Assembly (NCBI RefSeq): GCF_029223285.1
Contig: NZ_JARHUJ010000003.1
Coordinates: 372,001-436,000 of the forward strand
Reading direction: 5' to 3'
DNA: 64,000 nt
From: Paraflavitalea sp. CAU 1676
GTDB lineage: Bacteria; Bacteroidota; Bacteroidia; Chitinophagales; Chitinophagaceae
Numbering within the stretch: position 1 is the stretch's first letter; every line of letters begins with the position of its first letter. Both the position numbers and the translations under genes were made by a program. The notes under the pieces are model-generated. The model made no database searches. It was not told the DNA's origin and was given only the letters and a program-made list of their open reading frames with translations. Of the stretch, positions 9,397 through 18,687 are shown in pieces.

Positions 9397-11859
9397 TTAC
9401 TGTTTGATCACCTGCTGGTGATGCTTTACCGTTTCACCGGCAAGCTCCAGCGTGTATTGCCCCTTCGGTAAATGCTGCAGGTCGCCGATCACATACGTGT
9501 TCACACCCGCACCGGCACGCATCGAATAGGACTTCAGGAGTCTGCCACCCTGATCGTACAGGCGGATCTGTAAGTACTCTTCTTTCTGCAGTTTAAAGAA
9601 GATATTGAGGCTGCCCGCAAAAGGATTGGGACCTGCTTTAACAGCAAGCTGTTCGAGGTTCGAACGCAGCAGCAACACCTTGCTCAAAGTAGGCCGTCCG
9701 TCAAAATCCACCTGCTTGATGCGGTAGTAGTTGATGCCTGCACCCGGCGCCTCATCGGTGAAATCATAACTATTGGTAACACCACCTTTAGGCTGCACTT
9801 TACCAATGGTAACATAGTCAGCACCATTAGCACTCTTCTGCACCTCGAAATGGCTGTTGTTCTCTTCTTCGGCTGTCTTCCAGTTCAGGTACGATTTACC
9901 GTCCTTGATACGGCCGGTAAAGGAAACAAAATTCACCGGCAGGCTTACGAAGCCAAGAACACCGCTGAACTCCGACGTACTGCCCGCGCCGCTCGCATTT
10001 TCATAAGCGATCGCCGAGAACTTCGTAGTTGAAGTAATGGCAACGGGCAGACCTGCCAACGGAACTGTGAAGCTGAACTTGTTCTCGGTCCTGGTACCAC
10101 CAGAGCCGGCGCCTTCCACAGTTTGATCATAAGTGCCGGTAGTTGCATCGTTATCAGCAAAACCATTCAGCGTACCACCTTCCTGCGCACGGAACACAAA
10201 CACCGCCCCCTGACCAAAAGACCTGGTGAAACCACCCGGTAGCGGGTTATTGGGATGCAGCATGCCATCGGGAATATAGAACTCGATCACTGCATTCGGA
10301 CTGGCAAAACCTTCAATCACCAGGTTGCTGCCCACCAGGTTAACCGTCGCCAGCACCGGTGCATTCAGCAGGTCATTGGCGCCCGCATCCACATCGCCGT
10401 TATCATTGACATTGACACCGCTGGGCTGAAAGCCGCCCACCAGGTCGATACCCAGAATGGTATTGTTGTAGATATAGTTACCGGCAAACTTATTACCGGT
10501 GCAGGAAGCGCCGCCGGTAGGCTCTAATACCTTGATACCACTTACTGTGTTGTTGAGGATAATATTCCTTTCCACCACATCATTCACTCCATCATGGTTG
10601 GTACCGAAATAGTTGTTACTTACGGCAAAACCAGCATCGGTAGCCTGCAGCTCGATACCATCACCCGTGTTGGGAATATTGACCGATAAGGAAGCATTGG
10701 CGCCAATCACATTCCCCATCACTGTATTATCATTCGTAGAAGCGTCGAAACCAAGGAAGCCCTCACTGGCGAAACGTACACCACCGGTAGTATTGCCGCT
10801 GAAAACGTTCTTCTCGAGCGCATCACTCACGCCATCGGCATTGGTACCGATCCTGTTCGAGAAAGCATTCAGCAATACCAACCCATATACATTGGGGGCA
10901 GCCACATCCGCACTGTTCACCCCTACGGTATTACCGGCAATGATATTGGTAGAAGAAACACCGGCCAGGAAGATCCCATACCGTCCGTTATTACCGATCA
11001 GGTTACCTTCTACGTTGTCACTGGTACCATTACCATCCGTACCGATCAACACCCTTTGGCAAAAAACGGTTGCCACGATACCATCGCGGTTATTACCAAA
11101 GCCGGTAGCACCGGTACCGGTGCCAACACCATTCTTGTTCAACCCGACAATATTACCCGACACTTTCGAGTCTTCGCAACGCCACAGCAGGATACCATCG
11201 GCATTGATGCCCGAACCGCTGGAAGAACCTACGACCAGGTTACCTTCATTGGCATCGCCCGTGCCGTCGCCATTGGTACCGATAAAGACGTTGGTAGCAG
11301 CAACAGTAGAACCAAAGTTGATGTTCACTTCCACACCGCCCGAGGCATTGCCCAGACCGGTGGCCAGGCCCGTACTGTCTGTCCCGATATAATTACCCCA
11401 AACATGCAGGTTATCGACCGCAACCGCACCTGGAGCCAGTCCCTGGATACCCACGCCGATCGCATTATAAATAGCCAAACCCGAGATAGTCACATTATCG
11501 GCATTTACGGTAATGGCATTACCACTGGTGCCTGCCGCATTCAGGTTGATCCTGATGGTTCTGCCGGCAATAGTGCCTGCAGCTGCACCCGGTTGGCTAT
11601 AACCATTAATAGTCAAAGGTTGGGTGATCACCAGCGGAGCAGTAAGGTTAATGATACATTGCTGGTCCGTGGGGATATTAAATACGATATCATCAGGGCC
11701 CGGATTACCATTGGCATCGGCTACAGCCTGCGCCAGGGAACCTGCCCCGCTGGAATTCGTATTCGTAACCGTAAATGTGGCTGAAAAAGCAGATAAAGAA
11801 AACAGAGTACTGAACAGGAGGATAGCACAACTCCTTACGCTTGAGTAGAATTTAAGCAT
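9397..11859 (-). CDS. Secreted right-handed beta-helix protein with T9SS type A sorting domain
   Basis: 820 residues with a signal peptide (cleaved near AFSA). It opens with the element TFTVTNTNSSGAGSLAQAV that begins many secreted repeat proteins. Residues ~100-480 contain repeated NosD/PbH1-like turns rich in GN.I.G and GTNxDGxxD.xE.N units (for example IGTNADGVSDALEKNVFSG), expected to build a parallel beta-helix with Ca-binding-like loops. A linker with fibronectin-like character follows, then a C-terminal T9SS type A domain (AGPNPFAGSLNIFFKLQ ... GQYTLELAGE ... VIKQ). It is probably exported to the cell surface or medium by the type IX system. Ligand unknown; adhesion or polysaccharide binding is only a guess. 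Confidence 0.85.
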   Translation of the reverse strand: MLKFYSSVRSCAILLFSTLFSLSAFSATFTVTNTNSSGAGSLAQAVADANGNPGPDDIVFNIPTDQQCIINLTAPLVITQPLTINGYSQPGAAAGTIAGRTIRINLNAAGTSGNAITVNADNVTISGLAIYNAIGVGIQGLAPGAVAVDNLHVWGNYIGTDSTGLATGLGNASGGVEVNINFGSTVAATNVFIGTNGDGTGDANEGNLVVGSSSGSGINADGILLWRCEDSKVSGNIVGLNKNGVGTGTGATGFGNNRDGIVATVFCQRVLIGTDGNGTSDNVEGNLIGNNGRYGIFLAGVSSTNIIAGNTVGVNSADVAAPNVYGLVLLNAFSNRIGTNADGVSDALEKNVFSGNTTGGVRFASEGFLGFDASTNDNTVMGNVIGANASLSVNIPNTGDGIELQATDAGFAVSNNYFGTNHDGVNDVVERNIILNNTVSGIKVLEPTGGASCTGNKFAGNYIYNNTILGIDLVGGFQPSGVNVNDNGDVDAGANDLLNAPVLATVNLVGSNLVIEGFASPNAVIEFYIPDGMLHPNNPLPGGFTRSFGQGAVFVFRAQEGGTLNGFADNDATTGTYDQTVEGAGSGGTRTENKFSFTVPLAGLPVAITSTTKFSAIAYENASGAGSTSEFSGVLGFVSLPVNFVSFTGRIKDGKSYLNWKTAEEENNSHFEVQKSANGADYVTIGKVQPKGGVTNSYDFTDEAPGAGINYYRIKQVDFDGRPTLSKVLLLRSNLEQLAVKAGPNPFAGSLNIFFKLQKEEYLQIRLYDQGGRLLKSYSMRAGAGVNTYVIGDLQHLPKGQYTLELAGETVKHHQQVIKQ

Positions 11860-12061
11860 AGCTTATTTTTTGTGGTTGGAGATCCGGTTTAGCGAAGGAG
11901 ATGGATTCAGTGGCTAAATAGGATAAAAGGAAGGGATTCCTTATGTGGGCTCTAATATAGAAACGTTCCCGGAATAATCATAACTATTCTCAAACATTAA
12001 TTCTCCCGAAAATAGATAACCATCTGGATAGCAACACTCTACACAGAAATAAACAAACTTA

Positions 12062-12400
12062 TTAACTAGCCATGAGCAAAATGGCCAGTATCAGCAGGCC
12101 CAGCGCAAGCAGCGAAACAAAAAAGGTAAGGCGGTTTCGGAACCGGCGTTGCAGCAGCGAAGCCTTGCGTTCGGGAAGAGAATTACCGGCCTGGGGAGCG
12201 CCGTAATTGGCAACCACAAAGGGTGGGGGACACGCAGCGGGTAAAATTCCCTGCAGATCATCGACCGTCCCTGCCTTAACCCATTCATTCAGGCCCTCGT
12301 ACCAAACCGGCGTATCACGGTGAATAGCCTGGTTCTTCAATTCGGCACGACTAAATGGACCGTATTGGCGGGCGCCAACGAACAGGTAATACTTTTTCAT
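12062..12400 (-). CDS. GYF_2 (DUF4339) domain membrane protein
   Basis: A 112-residue protein from the ATG at 12400 (MKKYYLFVG). Residues 1-55 show the GYF_2 pattern: QYGPFSRAELKN, PVWYEGLNEWVKAGTV. This small fold commonly sits in front of membrane or kinase-like segments and is thought to mediate protein contacts. A basic stretch (LLQRRFRNR) is followed by one transmembrane helix (LTFFVSLLALGLLILAILLM) at the extreme C-terminus, so the domain would be cytoplasmic with a tail anchor. No neighbour suggests a partner. Function not known. Confidence 0.75.
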   Translation of the reverse strand: MKKYYLFVGARQYGPFSRAELKNQAIHRDTPVWYEGLNEWVKAGTVDDLQGILPAACPPPFVVANYGAPQAGNSLPERKASLLQRRFRNRLTFFVSLLALGLLILAILLMAS

Positions 12401-12584
12401 AGGTTTAATGGTTAAGGTCGCAGCAGGCAAGCGAAACGATCCCGCTTATCTGTAAACGAAACTACCTGTCAACTATTATTTTACACCACATCCTATTTGC
12501 CTGAAACTGCCGGCAATTGCGGCTTTTTTGATCTGCATCAATGCACGTCACCAGTAGTAAATGGATACCCGTAGCAAAATAAAA

Positions 12585-12619
12585 CTGCCCGCTCCCGGTT
12601 GCATCACCGGGGCGGGCAG
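12585..12619 (-). terminator. Terminator of the paralogous membrane protein pair
   Basis: Stem CTGCCCGC / GCGGGCAG with an inner CCGG/CCGG pair, followed in minus-strand direction by a T-rich stretch. It lies 18 bases beyond the stop codon at 12638. Confidence 0.75.
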
Positions 12620-12637
12620 TCAGGTAAACCAGGCGCA

Positions 12638-13033
12638 TTAATCCTTAGGTACGGGAACAGCCGCAGTCGCCAGTCGTGCCCTTTCTTTGGAGATCCTTCT
12701 GCCCCGGAAGAAGAGGTAAAGATTGAAGAACAGGCTGATGCCCAGGTACACACAGTAGCCGCCGATCTTGGTACTCAATACTTCCAGCATCGTCCTGGGC
12801 GTATCTATGGTATGTATGATCTCCATCACCCAAAAAGCAAAGCCAAGGTTCAATAAATAAAAGCCGGTCTCGAACAACTTATTGGTGGCGATGGCGATCT
12901 CCGCTTTACCATTAAAAATGTCCAGCATAAAGACCTTACTATTCCTGAAGAGGATATGCGCCACATACCAGGTAAGCACGATCACAACAGGGAGGTAAAT
13001 GAGGTAAGCCGTAAAATGGTAAGAAGTATTCAT
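12638..13033 (-). CDS. Unknown four-helix membrane protein, second of a paralogous tandem pair
   Basis: 131 residues with about four hydrophobic segments (LIYLPVVIVLTWYVAHILF; FETGFYLLNLGFAFWVM; a third near GYCVYLGISLFFNLYLFF) and a basic C-terminus (RGRRISKERAR). I do not recognise a named family. It aligns along its length with the upstream gene product: LFRNSKVFMLDIF against IFYRNGRVFILNLL, and TGFYLLNLGFAFWVME against TGYYLLNLGYAALMLQ. The start is five bases after the upstream stop, so they are co-transcribed. Two related subunits of one membrane complex, or a recent duplication, are both possible. Confidence 0.75.
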   Translation of the reverse strand: MNTSYHFTAYLIYLPVVIVLTWYVAHILFRNSKVFMLDIFNGKAEIAIATNKLFETGFYLLNLGFAFWVMEIIHTIDTPRTMLEVLSTKIGGYCVYLGISLFFNLYLFFRGRRISKERARLATAAVPVPKD

Positions 13034-13038
13034 ATAGA

Positions 13039-13398
13039 TTATATTTTGGGGTTAACAATACGAAAGTGTTTATTACCGATAAAGTAGATAGCACCCATAT
13101 TACAAAAGTGTATCAATGCGAGCGTAAGAATGATCCTGCCCGTCATGCTCACAATGCTCACCAGTAGCGCCGTCCAGCCGTTGATCGTATCCCAGCTCTG
13201 TAACATCAAAGCGGCATAGCCCAGGTTTAAGAGATAATACCCGGTAAGCAGGATACGGTTGATGAAATCGGTAAGCTGCTCATCCTGCTTCAGCAGGTTC
13301 AGTATAAACACACGGCCATTGCGGTAAAAGATAAAGCCTACACGCACCGTGATGATATATGTAATAAGCAGGTAGAGAATATACGCGAGGATGTTCAT
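13039..13398 (-). CDS. Unknown four-helix membrane protein, first of a paralogous tandem pair
   Basis: 119 residues from the ATG at 13398 (MNILAYILYLLITYIITV). The frame stays open to 13590, but a consensus promoter sits at 13443-13473, inside that extension, so translation must begin at 13398; this also matches the length of the paralogue downstream. Hydrophobic segments: residues 3-22, about 50-70 (LLTGYYLLNLGYAALML) and about 75-110. No known domain recognised. The pair shares the motif Y/F-R-N-(G/S)-(R/K)-V-F-(I/M)-L after the first helix and G-(Y/F)-YLLNLG in the second. It is likely controlled through a palindrome overlapping the promoter -33 element. Confidence 0.72.
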   Translation of the reverse strand: MNILAYILYLLITYIITVRVGFIFYRNGRVFILNLLKQDEQLTDFINRILLTGYYLLNLGYAALMLQSWDTINGWTALLVSIVSMTGRIILTLALIHFCNMGAIYFIGNKHFRIVNPKI

Positions 13399-13442
13399 AC
13401 CAGCTGTATTTAAAGGTGAAGTAGAAGAACTGTTTGCTGGAA

Positions 13443-13473
13443 CAAAGATAGCATCTAATACTAAACTTTCAAA
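13443..13473 (-). promoter_or_regulatory. Consensus Bacteroidota housekeeping promoter for the paralogous membrane pair
   Basis: On the minus strand: TTTG (13473-13470), a 19-base spacer, and TATCTTTG (13450-13443). This matches TTTG-N19-21-TAnnTTTG, the known Bacteroidota primary sigma factor promoter, at every defined base. The transcript should start near 13437, about 39 bases before the ATG at 13398. Confidence 0.8.
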
Positions 13474-13489
13474 TATTTCTGAAAGTTTA
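13462..13489. promoter_or_regulatory. Perfect 10+8+10 palindrome overlapping the -33 box (candidate operator)
   Basis: TAAACTTTCA (13462-13471), an 8-base spacer and TGAAAGTTTA (13480-13489). The left arm covers part of the promoter -33 element, so a protein bound here would block the polymerase. The spacing fits a dimeric repressor. The regulator is not identifiable from the window. Confidence 0.6.
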
Positions 13490-13590
13490 TTTAACACGAT
13501 AGGCAGGGGCGCTTGCAGAGAACCGCTTGTCCAGGACACCAGGCAGTATCCCCAACAACAATCAATAAATAACAGGTACCCGTAAAACAA

Positions 13591-13620
13591 AACGTTCCCG
13601 CCCCGAGGGGCAGGAACGTT
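13591..13620 (-). terminator. Terminator of the DUF1080 gene
   Basis: AACGTTCC-C-GCCCC paired with GGGGC-A-GGAACGTT (one mismatch), with T-rich sequence after it in minus-strand direction, 18 bases beyond the stop at 13639. Confidence 0.8.
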
Positions 13621-13638
13621 ACTACAATATCATCAAAA

Positions 13639-14457
13639 TTACTTCGAAGAAGGTTTATTGTACCTGTCGGAGAGGTCGAGCAACTGAATACGCCTGAAGT
13701 CCACCGGCTGCCCTTCACTCTGCAAAGCGACAAAGCCGCTGCTCAGGATCTTCCCGTCCACCTTAATGGCCGGATCATACCGGTTAGCAACCGGTCCGCC
13801 TATCTGCGGCTTCGAATACTGCATCACCGTATCGCCGTTGATGATATGCGTGATCAGCGAATCCCCCAGCACGATCAGTTCCGCACTAACCCATTGGTCG
13901 CCATCATAGGTCTTCGATTTCGAATCGATGCAATGACGCGTATCCAGCTTGCCTTCATACACGATATGCGTACCGGGCGAGCACATATTGCCCGTTGTGC
14001 GGGGTTTGCCATCGCCCAGACCGCCGAGAAACTGCATCTCGATCGAAATGGGCCAGTCCTGCTCTTTAGGCATGGTACGCGGATCCTGCGAATGGTACAT
14101 CACCCCGCTGTTGCGCAACGTATATCCTGGAGCTCCTTTTTGCAACGCACCTACAAAGCGGTATTCCAGCTTCAGGTGGTAGTAAGAGAAGGGAACTTTG
14201 TAGTACAAGTGGCCAAACTGATCATTGAAGTCGCCATACTGATCATATTTCACCCGGATCATACTGTCCTCCACCCGGAAAGTATTACCAAAGTTGACGC
14301 CCACATCATGGTGCTGGATCTTCACGAACCAGTCATCGATATCTTTTCCATTAAAGAGCGATATCCATTGATCATGGGAGGCAGTAGAAGATTTGGACGT
14401 TTTACAACCGGCGCAAACAATCAGGGCCAGACAGGCAGCGAAAAGCAGGGATTTCAT
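13639..14457 (-). CDS. DUF1080 (3-keto-disaccharide hydrolase family) lipoprotein
   Basis: 272 residues, signal peptide with lipobox VCAGC (Cys18) followed by Lys. The DUF1080 fold, a concanavalin-like beta sandwich, is recognisable by SLFNGKDIDDWFVKI, LKLEYRF, NSGVMYH, ISIEMQFLGG, and SGFVALQSEGQPVDFRRIQL near the end. Family members act on 3-keto-disaccharides or other oxidised sugars in the periplasm, though many have unknown substrates. Length is typical. It stands alone with its own terminator. The adjacent molybdenum hydroxylase operon is on the same strand but separated by about 150 bases, and a functional link is not evident. Confidence 0.88.
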   Translation of the reverse strand: MKSLLFAACLALIVCAGCKTSKSSTASHDQWISLFNGKDIDDWFVKIQHHDVGVNFGNTFRVEDSMIRVKYDQYGDFNDQFGHLYYKVPFSYYHLKLEYRFVGALQKGAPGYTLRNSGVMYHSQDPRTMPKEQDWPISIEMQFLGGLGDGKPRTTGNMCSPGTHIVYEGKLDTRHCIDSKSKTYDGDQWVSAELIVLGDSLITHIINGDTVMQYSKPQIGGPVANRYDPAIKVDGKILSSGFVALQSEGQPVDFRRIQLLDLSDRYNKPSSK

Positions 14458-14609
14458 ATGTCGTTAATAATGTGTTGGCTAAAGATAAGCTTCCGGCGTG
14501 TATTGCGATCGTGCAAACGGTTGTTTTTCAACCTGCCGGTAAAAAGCCACATACAAAATCCCGGGATTCGCCTGCAAAACCGGGCCGCCCGCTGCTGCGT
14601 CCGGTTCTA

Positions 14610-15224
14610 CTATTCGTTCGGCGCCACCGCTCCGGTCGACACCCAGGTCTTGAACTGCTTCACAAATTCTGCATGCGCCAATGGCGGCAGGGTTCTGCCA
14701 TCGCCCGGCTTCCAACCCCATAGCACCAGCGCGTCTTTGGACACGTGATCGAGCAATTGCTGCAGCGTCTTATGTCCGTTTTGATTGGGATCTTTCAATT
14801 GCAAAGCCAGTTCCCGGGGCGAACGCCCTTCAAACACCATCGGCATATCGGCCGGGGGCAAATGCCAGGTGGGATTGCCCGGCGGCATATTCAGCCCGGG
14901 CGTATTGGCCACCTGGTGGCAATTGGAACATTTCAGCGCATACACACCCTTACCATCCACACCGCGGGTTACATTCATGGTATGCAGGTGACTGTCGTCA
15001 CCCTGCAATGGTATGTCTCCATTGGGGTGACAGTTCATACACCGCGGGCTCATCAATACTTTATAGACAGCCTGGAAGGCAGCCTGCGAAATTGCACGCT
15101 CGCTACGCGCAGCATCATCCGCCGGCCGCACCGCTACGGCGGCCACGGAGAGGGCTCCTGCAATACAGAAAGTGAACAGGGCAGCCCGTGGCCGCCACCA
15201 GGTAGGTGAATTCGTTCTTTGCAT
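14610..15224 (-). CDS. Di-haem cytochrome c-like protein of the molybdenum hydroxylase operon
   Basis: About 204 residues from the ATG at 15224 ([10 protein letters not shown]); a slightly longer start at 15245 is possible. One N-terminal hydrophobic segment ([18 protein letters not shown]) targets or anchors it in the periplasm. Two c-type haem motifs are present: CMNCH (in [12 protein letters not shown]) and CSNCH (in [12 protein letters not shown]). Two Met-rich stretches (NMPPGN and PADMPMVF) could give axial ligands. It follows the large subunit gene closely and would carry electrons away from the periplasmic hydroxylase, as is known for exported xanthine-dehydrogenase-like enzymes with cytochrome subunits. 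Partner role is inferred from position. Confidence 0.85.
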   Translation of the reverse strand: MQRTNSPTWWRPRAALFTFCIAGALSVAAVAVRPADDAARSERAISQAAFQAVYKVLMSPRCMNCHPNGDIPLQGDDSHLHTMNVTRGVDGKGVYALKCSNCHQVANTPGLNMPPGNPTWHLPPADMPMVFEGRSPRELALQLKDPNQNGHKTLQQLLDHVSKDALVLWGWKPGDGRTLPPLAHAEFVKQFKTWVSTGAVAPNE

Positions 15225-15260
15225 AATCGTACATGCTTGGGTCAATGAATCAGATTGTCC

Positions 15261-17447
15261 TTAGCTCAGGTCTTCCGGTTTTACCGGCAGGTTCCTGATA
15301 CGTTTGCCGGTGGCCGCAAACAAAGCATTCGCTACAGCCGGCGCCAGCGGTGGCACACCGGGCTCACCAGCGCCACCCATCTTTTCGGTACTCGGTACAA
15401 TGAAAACTTCTATTGCCGGCGCTTCCTGCATCCGCACCATCTTGTAATCATGGAAATTGCCCTGGCGAACCCGGCCCTTATCCAAAGAGATATTGCCGTA
15501 TAGAAAAGCGGTAAGCCCAAAGATGATCCCGCTCTCCATTTGCGCCGCTACACCATCAGGGTTCACCGCCAGCCCGCAGTCGATAGCACACACCACGCGA
15601 TGTACCCGCACTTTACCTTTCTCTACACTCACTTCAGCCACCTGCGCCACCGCACTGCCAAACGAGTCATGCACGGCAATGCCGCGGAAATGACCTGCCG
15701 GCAAAGGAGTACCCCAGCCAGCTTTCTCAGCAGCGAGGTTCAAAGCCGACAACGGTCGCTTATGATCTTTCAACAACGTGCGGCGGTATTCTACAGGATC
15801 CTTGCCAGCCGAATGCGCCAGTTGATCGATCATCGTTTCCATCACAAAAGCAGTATGGGTGTGGCCCACCGATCGCCACCACAATACCGGTATCTTATTC
15901 TTGGGAGAATGTAATTCTATAAGATGATTGGGCACATGTCCCATATAAGGAGAATCATTAACGCCCTCGACGGAAGCACCATCGATACCATCCTTCACGC
16001 CCGCCTCGAAAGGAGTGCCAGCCAGGATCGATTGCCCCACGATGCTGTGATGCCAGGCAACCGGCATCTTGTCTTCGCCCAGACCCACCCGCACACGATG
16101 CAGGAAAGCCGGCCGGTAATAACCACCCCGGATATCATCTTCACGGGTCCACACAGTTTTAACGGCCTTGCCGCTGGCCTTGGCCACTTCCACCGCTTCC
16201 GACACAAAATCAGAAGCAGCCGTAGCCCGGCGACCAAAGCCGCCGCCCAGGAACATCGTATGCACTTCCACCTGCTCGGGTTTAAAGCCCAGGATCTTTG
16301 CCGCCGCACCCTGGTCGAGGCCCGGCATCTGTGTACCCGTCCATATTTCACATTTATCGTTGGCGATCTTAACAGTACAATTCAAAGGCTCCATACAGGC
16401 ATGTGCCAGGTAGGGCAGGGTATACTCCACATCCACTTTGTCCGCAGCTTTGGACAAAGCATCCTGCGCATCACCGGCCTTGGCCGCCACAGCGCCACGT
16501 TGCTCCGTCAAGCCACGATAGGCAGCCCATTGACCGGGCGTATCGATCTGTAAGGAGGGTTCGATATCCCATTCTACCACCAGCGCCTCCCGGCCTTGTT
16601 TGGCAGCCCAGAAATGATCGGCGATCACCGCCACACCAGAAGGAACTGCTACCACTTGCCGCACACCGGCCACTGTTTTGGCCTTGGCCGCATCGAAACG
16701 CTTCAGCTGAGCACCGAACACCGGTGGCCGCGCAATAACGGCAGTCAGCAATCCCGGAAACTGAACATCCATGCCGAACCTGGCCTTGCCATTGATCTTT
16801 TCGGAGGTATCCAATCGCTTTACCCCTTTACCGATGTATTTCCATTCGCTCGCAGGCTTCAACGGCACATTGGCAGGAGGAGGTATTTTAGCAGCCGCAT
16901 CGGCCAGCTCACCGTAACTCAGTTTCTTATCATTATAGATCACGTATCCATCAGCCGTACTGCAGGCTTCGGGAGCAACGCCCCATTGTTGCGCGGCAGC
17001 AGCTACCATCACAGCCCGCGCCGTAGCGCCAGCCTGGCGATAGCGGTCAAACTCCGACCAGGTAGTGGACGACCCGCCCGTGATCTGGATACCGAACATC
17101 GTATGGTAATAAGGTTGCGCAGGAGGCGCATGCCCTACCTTGATCTTATTCCAGTCGCAATCCAGTTCATCGGCAATGAGCATCGGCAGGGTAGTCCACA
17201 CCCCTTGCCCCATCTCCACATGCGCCAGAATGATATGTACTGAATTGTCCCTGCCAATACCGAGGTAGGCATTGGGAGCGAAAGCAACAGCAGAGTCGGC
17301 ACCAGCGGCTTCCGCAGCACCCAGGGCGCCCAGCATGCCCATGCGTTTAGCCCCGGCCGATACGAAGAATGGAATGAGCAAGCCACCGGCAAAGGTGGTA
17401 GTCGTTTGCAGGAATTTTCTCCTGCTTACAGTAGATGGGTTGTTCAT
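15261..17447 (-). CDS. Tat-exported molybdopterin aldehyde/isoquinoline oxidoreductase, large subunit
   Basis: 728 residues of the xanthine dehydrogenase large-subunit family, most like IorB of isoquinoline 1-oxidoreductase. The N-terminus has a twin-arginine signal ([21 protein letters not shown]). Cofactor-binding features: [10 protein letters not shown] and TGGSSTTW near residues 80-140, [17 protein letters not shown] around the molybdopterin site, and the catalytic Glu region [18 protein letters not shown] near the C-terminus. The enzyme hydroxylates an N-heterocycle or aldehyde next to the ring N, using water. Its start overlaps the end of the 2Fe-2S subunit by four bases, so both subunits are translationally coupled and likely co-exported by Tat. 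The substrate is not predictable. Confidence 0.92.
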   Translation of the reverse strand: MNNPSTVSRRKFLQTTTTFAGGLLIPFFVSAGAKRMGMLGALGAAEAAGADSAVAFAPNAYLGIGRDNSVHIILAHVEMGQGVWTTLPMLIADELDCDWNKIKVGHAPPAQPYYHTMFGIQITGGSSTTWSEFDRYRQAGATARAVMVAAAAQQWGVAPEACSTADGYVIYNDKKLSYGELADAAAKIPPPANVPLKPASEWKYIGKGVKRLDTSEKINGKARFGMDVQFPGLLTAVIARPPVFGAQLKRFDAAKAKTVAGVRQVVAVPSGVAVIADHFWAAKQGREALVVEWDIEPSLQIDTPGQWAAYRGLTEQRGAVAAKAGDAQDALSKAADKVDVEYTLPYLAHACMEPLNCTVKIANDKCEIWTGTQMPGLDQGAAAKILGFKPEQVEVHTMFLGGGFGRRATAASDFVSEAVEVAKASGKAVKTVWTREDDIRGGYYRPAFLHRVRVGLGEDKMPVAWHHSIVGQSILAGTPFEAGVKDGIDGASVEGVNDSPYMGHVPNHLIELHSPKNKIPVLWWRSVGHTHTAFVMETMIDQLAHSAGKDPVEYRRTLLKDHKRPLSALNLAAEKAGWGTPLPAGHFRGIAVHDSFGSAVAQVAEVSVEKGKVRVHRVVCAIDCGLAVNPDGVAAQMESGIIFGLTAFLYGNISLDKGRVRQGNFHDYKMVRMQEAPAIEVFIVPSTEKMGGAGEPGVPPLAPAVANALFAATGKRIRNLPVKPEDLS

Positions 17448-17914
17448 GATTTACCTCCTTCGCGTTGAATTTTAGCAGCAAGATGGATCGCTTTGCGGAT
17501 GCGCGGATAAGTACCGCAACGACACACGTTACCACTCATCGCGCGATCGATGTCTTCATCCGTTGGATCGGGTTTTTCGCGTAACAGGACCGCCGCCGAC
17601 ATCAGCTGGCCGCTTTGGCAATAACCACATTGCAGCACATCTTCCTGCAGCCAGGCTTGCTGTAAAGGATGCGTGAGATCCGTCGAAAGTCCTTCAACGG
17701 TCGTGATCTGCTGGTTGGCAGCACGCGAAACCGGCGTTACACAGCTGCGAACAGCCTCACCATTTAAATGAACCGTGCAGGCGCCGCATTGAGCCATGCC
17801 GCATCCAAACTTGGTGCCGGTTAAACCCAGCATATCTCTCAACACCCATAACAAAGGCATCTGGGGACTCGCATCAACCGAGTAAGGTTGATTATTAATG
17901 TGGAGTTTGATCAT
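17444..17914 (-). CDS. 2Fe-2S subunit of the molybdenum hydroxylase (IorA-like)
   Basis: 156 residues carrying two [2Fe-2S] clusters. The N-terminal plant-ferredoxin-type cluster uses Cys38, Cys43, Cys46 and Cys58 ([14 protein letters not shown] ... SCVTP). The C-terminal four-helix cluster uses Cys96, Cys99, Cys131 and Cys133 ([10 protein letters not shown] ... [12 protein letters not shown]). It passes electrons from the molybdenum site in the large subunit to the outside acceptor. It has no signal of its own and is likely carried by the Tat signal of its partner. It is the first gene of the operon; an imperfect 16-bp palindrome (17926-17941) lies 12 bases before the start. Confidence 0.93.
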   Translation of the reverse strand: MIKLHINNQPYSVDASPQMPLLWVLRDMLGLTGTKFGCGMAQCGACTVHLNGEAVRSCVTPVSRAANQQITTVEGLSTDLTHPLQQAWLQEDVLQCGYCQSGQLMSAAVLLREKPDPTDEDIDRAMSGNVCRCGTYPRIRKAIHLAAKIQREGGKS

Positions 17915-18156
17915 ATTTAGCAGTTGTAACCTTAAAGTTACACTTATTCCAAACCCTCCTGATTACAATATTCAATGCAACACTTGCAGAATTCAAACAA
18001 GCCAAAGCAGTAAAAAAATTTGGCAAAGCACATTAATTTTCGTATATCAGAATACATCAAAAACACGCTGGCAGCCACTTTCAGCCTGCATGCACTACTT
18101 AATAAAATATACGTAACTTTAAATCAGTTCTTTTCCCTCACGTAAAAACAAGCCAT

Positions 18157-18597
18157 ATGAATCTCCTGCAACGCTTCGAACACTGGGGTGATACGCATCA
18201 TCCACAATGGGTAGATATTGTACGCATAGCACTGGGCGCATTCCTCGTATGGCGGGGAATAGTATTCATAGAAAACATGGGCGCCGAATTGGGGCGCATA
18301 TCTAATTATATATCCTCGGGTTCTTTCTTCCTGCTTTCTCTGGGCCATCTTATCGTTTTCGCCCACCTGCTGGGCGGCGTATTGATCATGCTGGGCGTAC
18401 TGACCCGTTTCGCCTGCCTCATTCAGATACCGATCCTGATCGGCGCCATCATCTTTGCCGGCACACCCGGCGGATTGTGGACACCGGCTACCACCATCAT
18501 ACTCGCACTCATAGTGTTGGGATTATTGGTGTACTTCCTCGCAGCCGGCAATGGCCGTTTCTCGTTCGATAGTTACATGAACGCTACCAGCAAGTAG
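18157..18597 (+). CDS. DoxX-family membrane protein
   Basis: 146 residues with four hydrophobic helices: IVRIALGAFLVWRGIVFI, FLLSLGHLIVFAHLLGGVLIMLGVL, LIQIPILIGAIIFAG and TIILALIVLGLLVYFLAAG. The layout matches DoxX, a family linked to quinone or redox processes in membranes. The HLLGGVLIMLGVLTRFAC segment is the most typical part. It is transcribed divergently from the molybdenum hydroxylase operon across a 242-base gap; since both are redox-related they might share control, but no shared operator is clear. Confidence 0.85.
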   Translation: MNLLQRFEHWGDTHHPQWVDIVRIALGAFLVWRGIVFIENMGAELGRISNYISSGSFFLLSLGHLIVFAHLLGGVLIMLGVLTRFACLIQIPILIGAIIFAGTPGGLWTPATTIILALIVLGLLVYFLAAGNGRFSFDSYMNATSK

Positions 18598-18600
18598 ATC

Positions 18601-18618
18601 AGCCGGCACCTGCCGGCT
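18601..18618. terminator. Terminator hairpin after the DoxX gene
   Basis: AGCCGGCA-CC-TGCCGGCT, a perfect 8-bp stem directly behind the DoxX stop. The following T-run is weak, so termination strength is uncertain; it also lies beyond the convergent kinase gene. Confidence 0.5.
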
Positions 18619-18687
18619 GTTAAAAGATCGGATCAACAGAAAAATAGAAGGCCTGCGATAAGTGTTATCGCGCGCCAGGGCAAAGTT

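Noticed and set aside
10613-11784. Plus-strand frames of 242-259 codons inside the beta-helix gene
   Set aside because: Repetitive, Pro/Thr-rich shadows created by the repeat structure of the real gene.
17926-17941. Imperfect palindrome GTAACCTTAAAGTTAC before the 2Fe-2S subunit gene
   Set aside because: One mismatch and short arms; it could occur by chance, so it is only mentioned within the gene entry.
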